Assembly (NCBI GenBank): GCA_000226015.1
Contig: JH152948.1
Span: 57,729-121,728, forward strand
DNA from: Mnemiopsis leidyi
Taxonomy: Eukaryota; Ctenophora; Tentaculata; Lobata; Bolinopsidae
Reading direction: 5' to 3'
DNA length: 64,000 bases
The notes below the pieces were generated by a model that saw only the letters and a program-made list of their open reading frames with translations, did not search any database and had not been told where the DNA came from. The translations under genes and the position numbers were made by a program. Shown here one piece after another: positions 45,004-58,100 of the stretch; the first letter of the stretch is position 1, and every line of letters starts with the position of its first letter.

Positions 45004-45451
45004 ATATTCATAAATACCTTCTCTAATGATTTTTTTCTTCAAATCTAAAATAACATCAAATAAAGAATTTGTTTGAACGAAAATGACAGAAATCTATGAA
45101 TATACCTACTGCTTAATTACCCTTCAGAGTTGCCATTTAACTGGTACTGCTATCAGAGGGATCTATGCTCTTCTTGAAGGCAGAAAATGAAAAGGGTGCG
45201 TGGTGGGTGGTGGCCGTAATCTGCGCGAACAATTAATACTGACAGTTTTCTGTCTAAAATACCAACATTTCATTTCCAAGACAACTGCGTTAATTGCTGC
45301 ACAAAGTGGACCTCCAGCATTTCAACCTATGTCCTATACAGAATGGGAGCAAACATATGCAGTAATTACATCAAGCTTATCATCCCTTCACAGATTGTTG
45401 ATGAACCCCATACCAAAATTTCCTGGTGTCCCATTGAGTGTGTAATTAATT

Positions 45452-45780
45452 TACAGACGAATGATAAGCGACCGATAAGGCAGGAAGTCAAGACCGCCAG
45501 AGAGGAAGACCTCCTTACCCTTAAATAAATCTAGTTTACTTCCGTGCCACAAAACTCGCCCCAAAACTATTCCCACCACAAGTATTTGTCCAGGAGGAGA
45601 CATCTAAGCAAACGTGGAGCTGGGGAAAGACGGAAGTAGACCCGAAGAGGAGACAATGACAGAGATGAAACTCAGACGAGTAGACGAGGAGGATGGCGAG
45701 TGTTATCTGCAGGGCGCCCAAAGCCCGTCTCTCCGGGTACCAGGTAATCAGAGCCGCGACCCGCGTGACACCCGAGACAC
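45452..45780 (+). other. Exon-like, purine-rich coding-looking patch
   Basis: After an acceptor-like TTAATTTACAG, a block reads TNDKRPIRQEVKTAREED then LLTLK and stops near 45526. Further on, 45585-45659 reads FVQEETSKQTWSWGKTEVDP and stops, while an overlapping frame (45614-45760) reads EEETMTEMKLRRVDEEDGEC. None has a signal peptide or a clear donor/acceptor pair to a partner. Purine-rich DNA stays open by chance, so I report it as a patch and not a gene. Confidence 0.25.
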
Positions 45781-45901
45781 GATATTTACAGCAAGTCCTA
45801 ACTTGATTATCAAACGGAGAGCAGCATTCATCTATTATATTATTAATATATTTATGTATCTCCTACACTTTCCCTTATTCTCTCCTCTATTGCTTTTTTG
45901 A

Positions 45902-48900
45902 CCACTGGAAGACGTTGCTTCATCGCAATTAGCGGGGTATAACCGGCTGCCCTGTCACGATCCGTTGCGCGGGTCCAGCTCCGCAATGATGCTAAACCGG
46001 CTCTCCCCGCTCCTTTGCGTCGCGTTTAAATCAGAATCCGTACAAGTTTTCTTGATATACACACACACTCACTTGACACATTGCAATTACCTCGTTAGTG
46101 TACTTTGTTTAGCCGCTGCCATAGAATTTGTTGATTTGTGAACAATTTTTAGCTTATTAATTAGAAGAAGGACAAACTTTACGGCATGAGCTGCAATTTA
46201 CAGCGGAGCATTGCCGACTGGGGGCTTGCAATGATCCGATCGGCGCTATTAGATCATGTACTTTTACGAATCTACGATGTTCAATTTGTCATGCTCCCTT
46301 GTTTAACTTTGGGTTTGGTAGGAAAACTGCTTTGTACCATGGTCCCTTGACCTATTTGCGGTATAATAAAGAGGGAGTAGCAGGTATACTGGCTATAACC
46401 GAACTCGTATTGCTCATGAAACGACGAGTAGCAAATAGGGTGGTCCCTGGGGTTCACCCTACTTCCAGCCTCTTTAAATTTACTATTGCCATTGTACTTG
46501 TAAAGTGGAATAAAATTCAAAGATGAGGATAGTATCCTCAGGATACCAATTCTTCGAATTTTAGTGCGGCAAGCAAATAACGCTAAAGTACAGATATTAT
46601 GGAGTATGATGACGGCCTCGTTCGTGCATATTTCATCGTGATTTATTTTCCATTTTCTGTTCGTGTTTTATTGTCTACAATTTGATGAAAAATTGCAATC
46701 CCGCCTAAGCTTTTGTAAACAGTTTGATGGAATTGGATAATCATTGCGTTAGTGCTAACTTATCAAAATGACCAGGATTAATCACAACTCGTCAACTCGG
46801 CAAAATTTTCACGAGGGGACTATTGCTTCCCAAAATTTAAGTAGTTTTCATTGAACATGAGCACTTTATGTGGTCGTTAAGTTACCAATCGTACCTCACA
46901 GTTTGTTAATCGATTTGCAGTGTGTCTGATGTCATCAACGTTCTCAACAATGTAGTCTAATTTCAAATACGGTAAGTGGACAGACACTTTTCACTTACTT
47001 ATACAACATAATTAATTAAGATCTAAATGTGTGCCCAGCCTGGACATGTGCCTAGCCTTGCGAACTGAGTGAAAATCCTTGCTGTACGCCATGTTTAACA
47101 AGGAATGCAAGCTGAGGGTTCCGTGCAGTCCAATCTTTCGTGTAACCTTTACATTATATAAAGTACATTATATAAAGTACATTTTTGTTTACCTTTGTAG
47201 CAATCTGCAGTCGAGACAAGATAGGTGAAGTTAATCCATAATACTTCCGTATAACACTTCAACGTCATAAGTATGTTGGAGATAAAAATAATGCTTTTTA
47301 CACAAAACTCTGTAAACTAAGAAAAGGTTAGAATATAAAAAAGGACGGGTAGAAAAAATGATGTATATAAATTGTTCTATTTCAATATCTTAAAATTAGG
47401 CATACAAATATCTTAAATCGTGACTAAATATAAAGATTTAAAATCGGATTCACTGCTTAAGTTATGGCTGCAGAATGGTGATGTCCTGAAGTGAATTAGC
47501 CAGATTCTTTATCTCAATCAAACTAGTTAATATTTTTGCACGTTAGGAACTTGGACTGGATAGGAGGGCTAATGCCTACTATATATTGGAAACTTATGGG
47601 GACTTATGGGGACCAAGATCATTAGGACTCAAGGGAAAGTTGTTGACCTAATGGCTAATTCACCATTTGTCCTCTATAGTCTCCAAAATTATTTGGTGGT
47701 TTTATGACTTCAGAAGCGGATTTTATCTGAAATATGCTTACTAGAAAATCTTAGGATTTTTATTTCAAATCAAATGTTCTACATGTTGAAAATTGAAAGT
47801 CGAAATAAAGAGAGAGTAAAGAGCAATAGGCCCAAAGAGCTAATAGCAAGAGGTACTGTGTTCCACATACAACTTCTGCAACTAGATATTGACCACTGAA
47901 TTACTGAAATTTGTTCAGTTTACATACTGAGCCGATCAGTCCACGTAAAAGACTGTACAGAGTAGTGGAAAGTGATAAGTAGCATAGGTCTAGCACCCCA
48001 TAATGCAACATTTCTTTGCCTATAGTACACCGTTCGCATCCTCCACTTTTTACTCTACATGATCTGATGTATAATTGAGAAGGCGATGTAAAGTGTTTTA
48101 ATCCCTACTGAATATTTTTGGCACAAATATACTAGGGCTCAGAGAGCGGGATGTGTGCTGAAGGTTTAATGATAAAAGTCGGTCACGAGTAGGGGAGCTA
48201 CTCGAGGTAGGGTTAATGTTTTCCAGCAATATTGATCCTGGTTCTGAGTAGCACCTTTTTAATTCTTTAATAATTAAACAGTAGCCATATTCGTTATCAA
48301 ATGTGAAGGCCACACGTGTATTGATTAGGCAGTGCAACGTTCCTCCTAATTTTTGAGAAATATTTGTCCTAGGGATCTCTTCGAGCTCAGGACTTTTTAC
48401 AGAGTATTTGATGAAGAAGTCAAGGTTGAAGGTAGCAAGCGTTTTGGAAACATTGATTAAGCTTTTCCTAAAATAGAAACTTAAGACGGTCCTGCAGTTT
48501 GTTCATTTATTCGCATTATTTACCTTGAGTAAATTACAACAAAAATATGTGTTTTGTATTTGCACTGACAATATTCCTATGTGATCATGAATTAGTACCT
48601 TCACAGTAAAATTATGAATTTTGGACAAATAATCTTAAAGCTATATCTAACACAAAGTTCTAAAGATATTTTGAACTCTTTAGACCCAATAAATATCGAA
48701 AGATCGATTGCGTAATTCTATCGAAAATATTTCTAAGAATTCTACCCGTCGTACATTATACCAAGCTAAATATTTCAAGCTTAATGATTTCGAGTTCGAA
48801 TAAAGGATGGATTGAATAGATTCAGTTAAATAATCTTGTTTGACGTTGCGTAAACGATACCTTTTAAGATTCGAATAGAACTAAAATTGGACTCAATACA

Positions 48901-49167
48901 TCAATAAATTCTGGTAACACTGGCTGTTGTGTAGTTGAACAAAGAGCAAGCCTGATCGGAATATTTGGGTATCAAGCAAGCTTGTCAAAAATACTAAACC
49001 TAAGAAAGATTACATTTAAATTAGATACAATTACATAACTACAAGTCAATTACAATTTTTCAATACAATTTATTCGAAATTCTTCAAAGACCTACAATGC
49101 ACAAAACTCACTAAAACTCACTAAAACATTTCTCACAGCGAACATTTGTCTGGAGTGCTAAGTCGTG
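45902..49167. other. Gene-poor region upstream of the aminopeptidase
   Basis: AT-rich, with no convincing exons on either strand. The pair of overlapping open frames at 46281-46526 and the frame at 48098-48337 (-) lack splice context. The aminopeptidase promoter presumably lies just left of 49168, but no clear TATA box is seen. Confidence 0.5.
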
Positions 49168-52100
49168 ATGACGAGGAGGACCAGAGAGTTACTATGTTTG
49201 TTTGTGTTGTTCCACTGCACAGTGAAGGCAGCTGAGGAACAAATTGTGGAGTTTAGCAACGAGAGCGATGTCGATCCCTTTGCTGAAAGTCTTTATACGG
49301 GAAATATACCTCCTTTTATCAAGGTACGGGGAATATACCGGATGTATACCTCCTTTATTCAAGGTTTAACATTTGGGAAACTTAAACCGAGAGCAGATTC
49401 TGATTCATGCGCTGGACTTGCTTCATCTGCATTAAACGAGAATATTTCCAGATTCTTATTTAAAATGTTGCAGTAAATACTATTACTGCACAATGTGACT
49501 AATTACAAAGATAACTGATGATAACTTCCAGCCGCTACACTACAGTATAATCCTGAAGATAAACATGAGAGATTGGCTGTATTCTGGGAGAGTGCATGTT
49601 CTCATCAACAGTACGTTTCAAGATCAGTTAGTAGGACATTTCAGTCGGGCCTAGTTGATAGTTCTTAGTCAGTATTCAACATTTCTGTTACTATTATTTC
49701 CTGTTCTGTTCTGTTCGTTCTGTTTTGTTCTATGTTATATTTCTTGCAACTATTTTCTGTTATTTCAAGTTCTGTTCTGTTCTGTTCTGTTCCATTTAAC
49801 AACTTCACCGTTTCAGTAACCGAGCCCTGTGATCAGATACCGATACACTCAGTAGGACTCAACATCACTGACGTGTTTGTTGCTACCTACGTCCCGAAGG
49901 AACGAGGAAGGAGAGTTCCCGTTATCGAAGTCCTGGAAGACAAAACGGAGGAACTGTTGAGAATATTCCCTCGGAGACTTCTCTACGAGGGGGTCTACCA
50001 ACTTTTTATCGACTTCAAGAACGTGTTCGTCTCAGACAGTTTTTGGGGTTTCTACCAGAGCAGCTGGCCGGACGAGAAGGGTTGGGAAAACAAGATGGTC
50101 AGCACACAGTTCTCACCCTACTGGGCTAGACATGCCTGGCCTTGCTTCGACGAACCAAAATTCAAAGCCACGTAAGATTGGCATGTTTTTAAAGTTGTAA
50201 ACCAACCCAAACTAGGGATGCCTTCTCTGGGGCACGAAGGTTGCCGAAAGTGGCGCCCTATTCTCTCCCTTAATGGGCCTGGTGACATCTCATCTACGAT
50301 TGGCATGGTTGAACATTTAAGCATTTGGATTTTGGTTGATTATTATGTTGTTGGATTTCAGTGCGTAATATTTGACCGGTATATATATTTTATTAAAAAT
50401 ATATACCGAATCGTTATTGAATGCATATTAAATGAGTTTAAGATAGCATTTGAATCCGCTATGACCATTTGGCCAACAACAACAGAACAAAGTCTAGTTT
50501 AGTAAAGTCACCCTAGCATCTGCAGACAAAACCTCAACCAGACTGTTTTTGTGTTGTTCAAATAGACAGAATGAACAGCTACAGACTATAATAGAAACAG
50601 AGAGATACAGGATACAGTAATAGACAGACAGATACCATTTAACTATTTCGACAATTTCATTGTTCTAAAGAACTGCCGCCTGACAAATGACATCAGATTT
50701 TATCAGTTTCAAGTTTTTCGTGGAGCATGAGTCGCAGTACTACGCGTTGAGTAACGGAGCAGTGGAGTCCAGAGAACCCATCAGGGCGGGCTGGATCAGG
50801 ACCACGTTTGAGAGAACTCCGGATATGAGTACTTACGTAACCGCCATGATCATCACAAACTACAGGTAGTTAACCAGTCATCAGAGGAAAATATTAGACA
50901 TTCCTATATCCTAACTTGGTTGGATCGAGGTATCAAATCTAGAAGGTGTCAAGTTAAGAAGGCCTAGTGATATTGACTAGTAAAGATGGTTAGTTAAAAT
51001 TTGAAAATGACGATGAACTATTCTTGGAATTGCGGTAATCCGAATTCCGTGGCATTATAACCAAGAAGCCATCACTGCGTCAACAGGGAGATAAAAGGAA
51101 GATCACAATCAGGAACGCCAGTTAAGCTATACGGCAGCTACACTAAACTACAACGAAGTCGAAAAATGCTGGACACAACCATCAAGTCACTCGACTTTTT
51201 AGAGGACTACTTCGGGTAAAAATTAACAACGTCCAAGTCACCAATATTTCTATCCGTGTGTTTCTTAATAATTTGCTTCCCATTTCTCATAAACTAAAAA
51301 GGTTTTGATAAATAATCCGCATTCTAAGAACTCTGCTCAATCTTTGCTCAATCCTGCAATGCAGTCTTATATCGCGGTCTTCACAATTGATTAAACAGCC
51401 CAGATCCTTTTCCTTCACTGATAACATAGAAACCTAAAGACTGTTTCAGGGTTCAATACCCCATGAGCAAGCTAGATGTCGTTCCGGTAAAGCGTTTCGG
51501 AGTGGCCGCGATGGAGAATTGGGGTCTTATAACTGGTAACTTAACTATAACTTAACTATAACTATAATTTCTATGAATTCAGGTACAAAATCATTTCCCT
51601 TTGATCATACTGCATTTAGAGTGAAAATTGCATAAACAGTAGATAAACTTGCTGGGTGGTGATTTTTTGGATGATTTTAGACTCGACTCCGAAAATGACA
51701 AAAAACGTTTTCTTGGTTAGCTAAATATATTTTCGTGAGCCAAAAATAGTTGAGCAGTTTAAAACATAGAGAATGCATCCGGTTCATTTCTGAATTTAAG
51801 ACTTAGTGATATACTCAATGAAAAGGTTTAGAGTAAGTAGAAAGCAAGATGCCATCTGGCTTTAATAAATAAATCTTGGTTAATAAGTCGTTGTGAAGTC
51901 GTTGTGAAGTGTCGATTGAGGGTAATTTCATTAATCTTTTAAAAGTTAAAGAGAACCTAATACTGAGCGGACATACCATAAATTCCTATCAGTCATGGCT
52001 AGCTATAATGGGCTATCATTTAAATCTATCATTCCAAAAATCTTAAATCGTGACCAGTATAGCTTAACCATTACCGGTTTTATTTTTAAACAGTAGCCCA

Positions 52101-55100
52101 ATGCTTATTGCTAATTTGTAAGAAATGTATTGATATTTAATCAACACAAAGAAGTATAATTTCCAACTTAAAATGTCTGTTCAGAGAAGTATAATTTCCA
52201 ACTTAAAATGTCTGTTCAGCCAGAGAAGACATAGCTAACTTCGACCCGTTGGTACACAGTGCCCAATGGGAGCTACAAGCGCGGGTGATCATGGCACACG
52301 AGGTCGCGCACATGTGGTTCGGGGATCTGGTAACTCCGGTATGTTATAAGTTAAATTGTTGTAACTCCGGAAAATCAACAATTTTACTATCGCTATGGAG
52401 AAAGATCAGGTTGATTAACAATAGGTTCGTAAATAACGTCTAACTTTCAGCATTGGTGGGATAACATAATCCTAAAAGAGTCTACTGTTTCGTGGTTCAT
52501 GGTGTTTGCTTGTGATGCTATATTTGATGATTTCGACTTTAGCGACGAGTACATGGTTACATACGAGCTTATTGTAAGTAATCTGGGTATAATTATGTAA
52601 ATTTTTAAACTTGAATCATCATTCCTTCAGAGTTGCCGTTAGCGAATCTTATCAGAAGATGAAGATAGCTGTAGATCACAAACCTAAGGCTAAAATAAAT
52701 TCACGGACACTAAATCAAAATAAGTATAGTTATAAAATCAAAATATAATAAGCGCAGCTTTAATCAGCCAAATCAACATCATTATCCTATAAACACCTGC
52801 ATTTCAGCGGGGGATGGACAAGGACTCCAGTGTAAACTCCAGAGCAGCTATAACCAACCCTGAGTTCCAGACCGAGGTACAGAGTTGTCCCCGCATACTC
52901 CAAAATGCACGGCTTCCTGTGCACACACTGCACATTAGCACGCAGTTTTCTGCGATGTTACCTATTGTGCTTCGCACTCACTCACAATCCATTTTTTGTA
53001 TAGTTGACGGAAGCACGGCGATGGTACATTTTCGATGACATCAGTTTTGTAATTTGTACCAAATAATGAACAGGACTGACCAGATAACGTCACTTCAGAT
53101 AATGAACATGTTTGACGAGATTACGTATCAGCGGGGTGGTAACCTGTTCCGGATGTTCTACCACATTGTCGGAGCTGAGTCCTTCAGAGCGGCCGTTCAC
53201 AACTACTTGATAGAGAAAGCGTACGGAACGGCAACCATGAGTGATATGACTCAGGTATCTACATCAGGCATATGGTTAGGTGGTTCTATGTTTTGAAAAT
53301 GTGTGCCTTCAGTTGATGCAAACTTACTTAAGGCTGGATATTGAAATGATAAGTACATTTTTACAACTTAAATCTTAAAAAGACTTTTTAGAGCAAAGTT
53401 AACTTTTCACTATGATACTGTACTTATATCTCAACTAATGACGGTTTTACAAACTTCCCAACCACCAAACTTAACAATCTCACCTCAGTACCTACAAGAT
53501 GCGACGCCAGAGTACGATATAAAGTCGTTAATAGAAAGATACACACTTCAGAAGAACTTTCCAGTGGTGAGAGCCCAAAAACCTACACCAAGTACTTCTT
53601 TAATTAGAAACCCTGCACTGCAATCTCAAATTTGAATTGAAATCTGGAGACTTATCAGCAAAATGCAGATTTACATTGCCATTGTTTAAGTAATTTGATA
53701 GAGAAATCGGGTACGTGCACTGTCAAACATTGCCCCACTTCTGGACAACTTTCTTGAGATTTCTGATGAAATTGCACCATACTAAAATACTAGGTTCTTA
53801 TCGTTCCTTTTAAGTCACATACTTGGAATATTAGCATCACCGCAATATATTCACTGATATTAACAGTCGTGCCTTTTTGAAAAGAATGTTCATCGTATCT
53901 AGGCAGTTGATACTGTCCAGCATTTTCGTTAATCGTAAAATGTCAATTGTCAAATGATAATCAAAGTAGATGAATAAACCAAAAGAGGACCCTATTTGGG
54001 CAGATTCACGATTTTCAATTCACTTAGAGCGTCAAACTTGAAATTTGCTAATTTGATCAGGTGCACGTCAGGATGCTGAACAGAACCCATGTGCTAGTAA
54101 CTCAGGAACGATTTCTCTTTACCAACAAGGAAGCAGTAAATGACTCGCCATACAACTACACTTGGCACATCCCCTTCACCTACACTACTGACGCAGAAAG
54201 GGTCGACAAGGTAAGGGCTCTAGTCAGAGATATACCAACTATTTTCGTGATTAGTTTTATCATACCCGTAGAACGGTTTAGGTGGCCAAATTTGGTGTCA
54301 ACCAACTTTGTGGTATTTTGAAAGAAATGTGTGGTGTTGTTTTACATCAAGAGAAGTAAATAGCAAACCAGGTGATTTTGAAAGGCAGTCGTCCATGAAT
54401 AACTGTCGATGTGCCCATAAGTACTGTTCTTTAGTACAAGTTGGAAAACTATAATATTAGAAGACCACTATATAGTATTTAACTGTAACTATTTAACTGT
54501 AACGACCCCGGCCCCTTTTCCCGGGCGAAGTGAACTGTCGGCTGAGCTAATAATTCTAACAAATTGAATCTGTCAATAACTAGACAAAGAGAGTCCTAGT
54601 ACAATTTCTCTCATGATTAAATATCTGTCGTAGGTGATAATTCTGACGGAGAGAGAGAACATAGTGGAGCTCAATAAACCCGCCACCTGGATCAAAGCCA
54701 ACAACGACTTCAGGATGTACTACATCACCAACTACGATCTTGTCGGGTGGAAGAAACTGTACCACCAACTTATATCAGACCACACTGTCTTTACCACCAC
54801 GGGTAAGTCAGGTAGAGAGTGGAGCTAACTAACACGGGTAAGTCAGGTAGAGAGTGGATCTAACTAACACGGGTAAGTCAGGTAGAGAGTGGATCTAACT
54901 AACACGGGTAAGTCAGGTAGAGAGTGGATCTAACTAACACGGGTAAGTCAGGTAGAGAGTGGAGCTAACTAATACAGGTAAGTCAGGTAGAGAGTGGATC
55001 TAACCAACACAGATAAGTCAGGTAGAGAGTGGATCTAACTAACACGGGTAAGTCAGGTAGAGAGTGGAGCTTACCAACACGGGTAATTCAGGTAGAGATT

Positions 55101-58100
55101 GGAGCTAAATGTTGGTGTTTATGGAGTGGTTTACACAAATAAACTAAACTGAATAAACTAACTAGATATTAACTGTTAGTCTCCAAAAAGCTATGTCCAT
55201 ACATTCAATAAGTATGACAAACAAATATCTCCTCCATAGAAATTAGAATCATCTACCAACTAATCTACCCACTCATCTACAAATTAACCCAACCCTCCCA
55301 GACAGAATACAGCTGCTGTCAGACCTGCTGAAGTTAGTCACTGCAGATAAGCTGGACATTACATTTCCTCTGCAGTTCCTCACCTACATGAAGAGGGAGA
55401 CGGAGTTCGGACCCTGGAAGCTGGCAACAGAGCACTGGCACGAGCTCATGAACAAGATGTCACCCGCTGAAAAGTTTGCTGCAAAGGTAAAGGTATGATG
55501 TGCATGGCGGCGTCAGAAAGTTCACATCTCATCCTTGTGTGCGGAAACTTGGGTTGGACACTTTCAAAACTTCTTAAATTTATGACCGGGTAGCTGGTCA
55601 AAAATCAGATCTATTTTAGATGGCGATACTATATATATTAAAATTGAAACCTCACGAGTCACGTTTAAACTTTCCTTTATATTCACATTCTGACAGTGCA
55701 GCCCGCCTCAAAAAGCACATAATGCTGTCAGAGAGGAATTAAAGTTTACATGTGCAGCTGCTCCAATTTTAGAACAGGGCGATACTGGACATTTTTCCAT
55801 TATGCTAAATTATCGTACTATTTTTAGCCTTCGCTGGAGAGGAGATCAACCTAATGGCACATGTAGAGGCTGCATTTTAGTAAGGATACTTCAGTGCTAT
55901 ATCGCATTTTTGCCACCTAAACGATCATAGTTTTTAAAGCTTTAAACTATTAAACAGTTTTCTCAAATTTCCCAGATATACGCCAGAGATCTAATAGACG
56001 AGGCACTGAAAGACGTGGTTCAGCTAAATACCTCCTTTAACAAGCCCATCAAGGAGCGGCTCCTACAGTTTATCTTGGTGGACACGGGAATCGCAGTTGA
56101 TCATCCCGTGGCAGACGAATTTATCGACAAACTTGGGAATACTTCCAGGTACTCTCTTATTTCATATTCTCGAAACACATAACTCCCTTATTTTTTATTC
56201 GCACATACGCGTACATCGAGTACATCGACACGTCAAAAATATAAATCACCATAGACAAGCATGGCACAAACGAGAATTTCTTACGTGTATATAAACAACG
56301 CCTTTAAGCACTCAACAGAAAAAAATTATTTGAAATAACTATCTCCCACTACAGTGATTAACCCGTAGATCATTAGGGTATTAAAATAGGTAATAGTATT
56401 GCTCAACGTTATCATTAATGATAAGACGACAAGCATTACAAGGCTTGTTTAACCTAACCATTAATGATAAGACGACAAGCATAACCAGGCTTGTTTAACC
56501 TAACCATTAATGATAAGACGACAAGCATAACCAGGCTTGTTTAACCTAACCATTAATGATAAGACGACAAGCATAACCAGGCTTTTCTAACCTAACCATT
56601 AATGATAAGACGACAAGCATTACCAGGCTTGTTTAACCTAACCATTAATGATAAGACGACAAGCATTACCAGGCTTGTCTAACCTAACCATTAATGATAA
56701 GACAACAAGCATGACCAGGCTTGTCTAACCTAACCATTAATGATAAGACGAAACACCCCTAAGAGAAGAGACTGCTCCCGGACTTAGGACTCTGGTAAAG
56801 ACGGACGCCCTGTGGAGCAGCAAGATGAGGGAGGTCAGTCTTCAGAACATCAAGCTACACTCCCCTTACTGGGAGGGCAGACGCTTCCCGGGCAGACAGA
56901 AGAAACTTCTCTTCAATGTCTCCGACACTGCCATCACCGGACCAACTCAGGAGACAAGGACTCCACACTTCCATACCACGTATCCCATGGACGAGGGGGT
57001 CGTTCCTCCAGCTCTAGATCTAGGTGACCAAGATGAAGCGATGGAGAATTTCGACACAGATCGGGATGAGGACAAAAACGAGGAAGCCACACCATCAGTC
57101 ATCATGTTTGACTGGGATAACATGTCGACATTTACTTCGCCCTCAATGATAGACCCGCTGATAAGAGAGAGGAGATCCAGCAGAAGTGATTATGAAGAGA
57201 GCCAGCAACTACATCAGTGAGGAATTTGTGATAATGCACGAGTAAAAAACGTAGTGCACGTCAGTTGCCGTGTTTGTAAGTTTGTACCGACAAAAGGTAC
57301 AAATATCTGCACGAAACTCTTTAGCTTGACTGCACTTCACAGACACTTCTTCGGAAAGATAGCTTACAGACATTTAGTGCATTTGCAATATACAGATCTG
57401 CTAACTGCTAATTGAAATATTGTTATTCATTTCCGGAAGCTGCTACATTGGTAGTGCATGAACAACTTTTGCTCTATAGATCTCATTGCATGAGGATTGA
57501 CAATCTATTGGAGGGGCTTCAAGTTCTTCCACCGATGGAAGCTTCTAGAAAATTCTATGATCTTTATCATTCCTTGAAAATCGAAGTATACTTGACAACT
57601 TTCGTTAAAATTTCATCTTGAGGAAGTCTCGGACGGACGCTTCCATTCTGAAATACTGCTATGCTTAGCATTACCTAACGCGTTCCTGCCTTTCACTTAA
57701 AATGGCTCTTTCTTTAAGTTAAGTAATAACTGCCACCACATGTAGTAACTGTTGCACAGAAAGTTGACTTGCTGTTTAACTATTTTCATAAGCTTTGAGA
57801 TCTAGATGTTAGTGTGACAAGTTTCTTAGCTTTGAAGTGCTGAACACACTGACGGGTTAAATCACCATCCCGTGGTGGGTGGTCGATACAAGACCTGCCA
57901 TGAATCATGAGTTCCTAGATAGCTCATGAGTCATGATGATATCATAAGTTAACGGATGTGAGGAAACTTTCTTTTGAATCTAGAGGCAGAAGAACATTTC
58001 TTTCTTTCTGTTAATTCACGTTATGCGACTCTTAAACCACGCCACTCGCATCTACTTGGTAAGATCGAGTATTAACTGGAACCCCAAACCAGGAACACAC

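Noticed and set aside
46281-46526. Overlapping 75-79-codon frames on both strands
   Set aside because: No splice signals, signal peptide or motif. The two strands are equally open, which points to chance.
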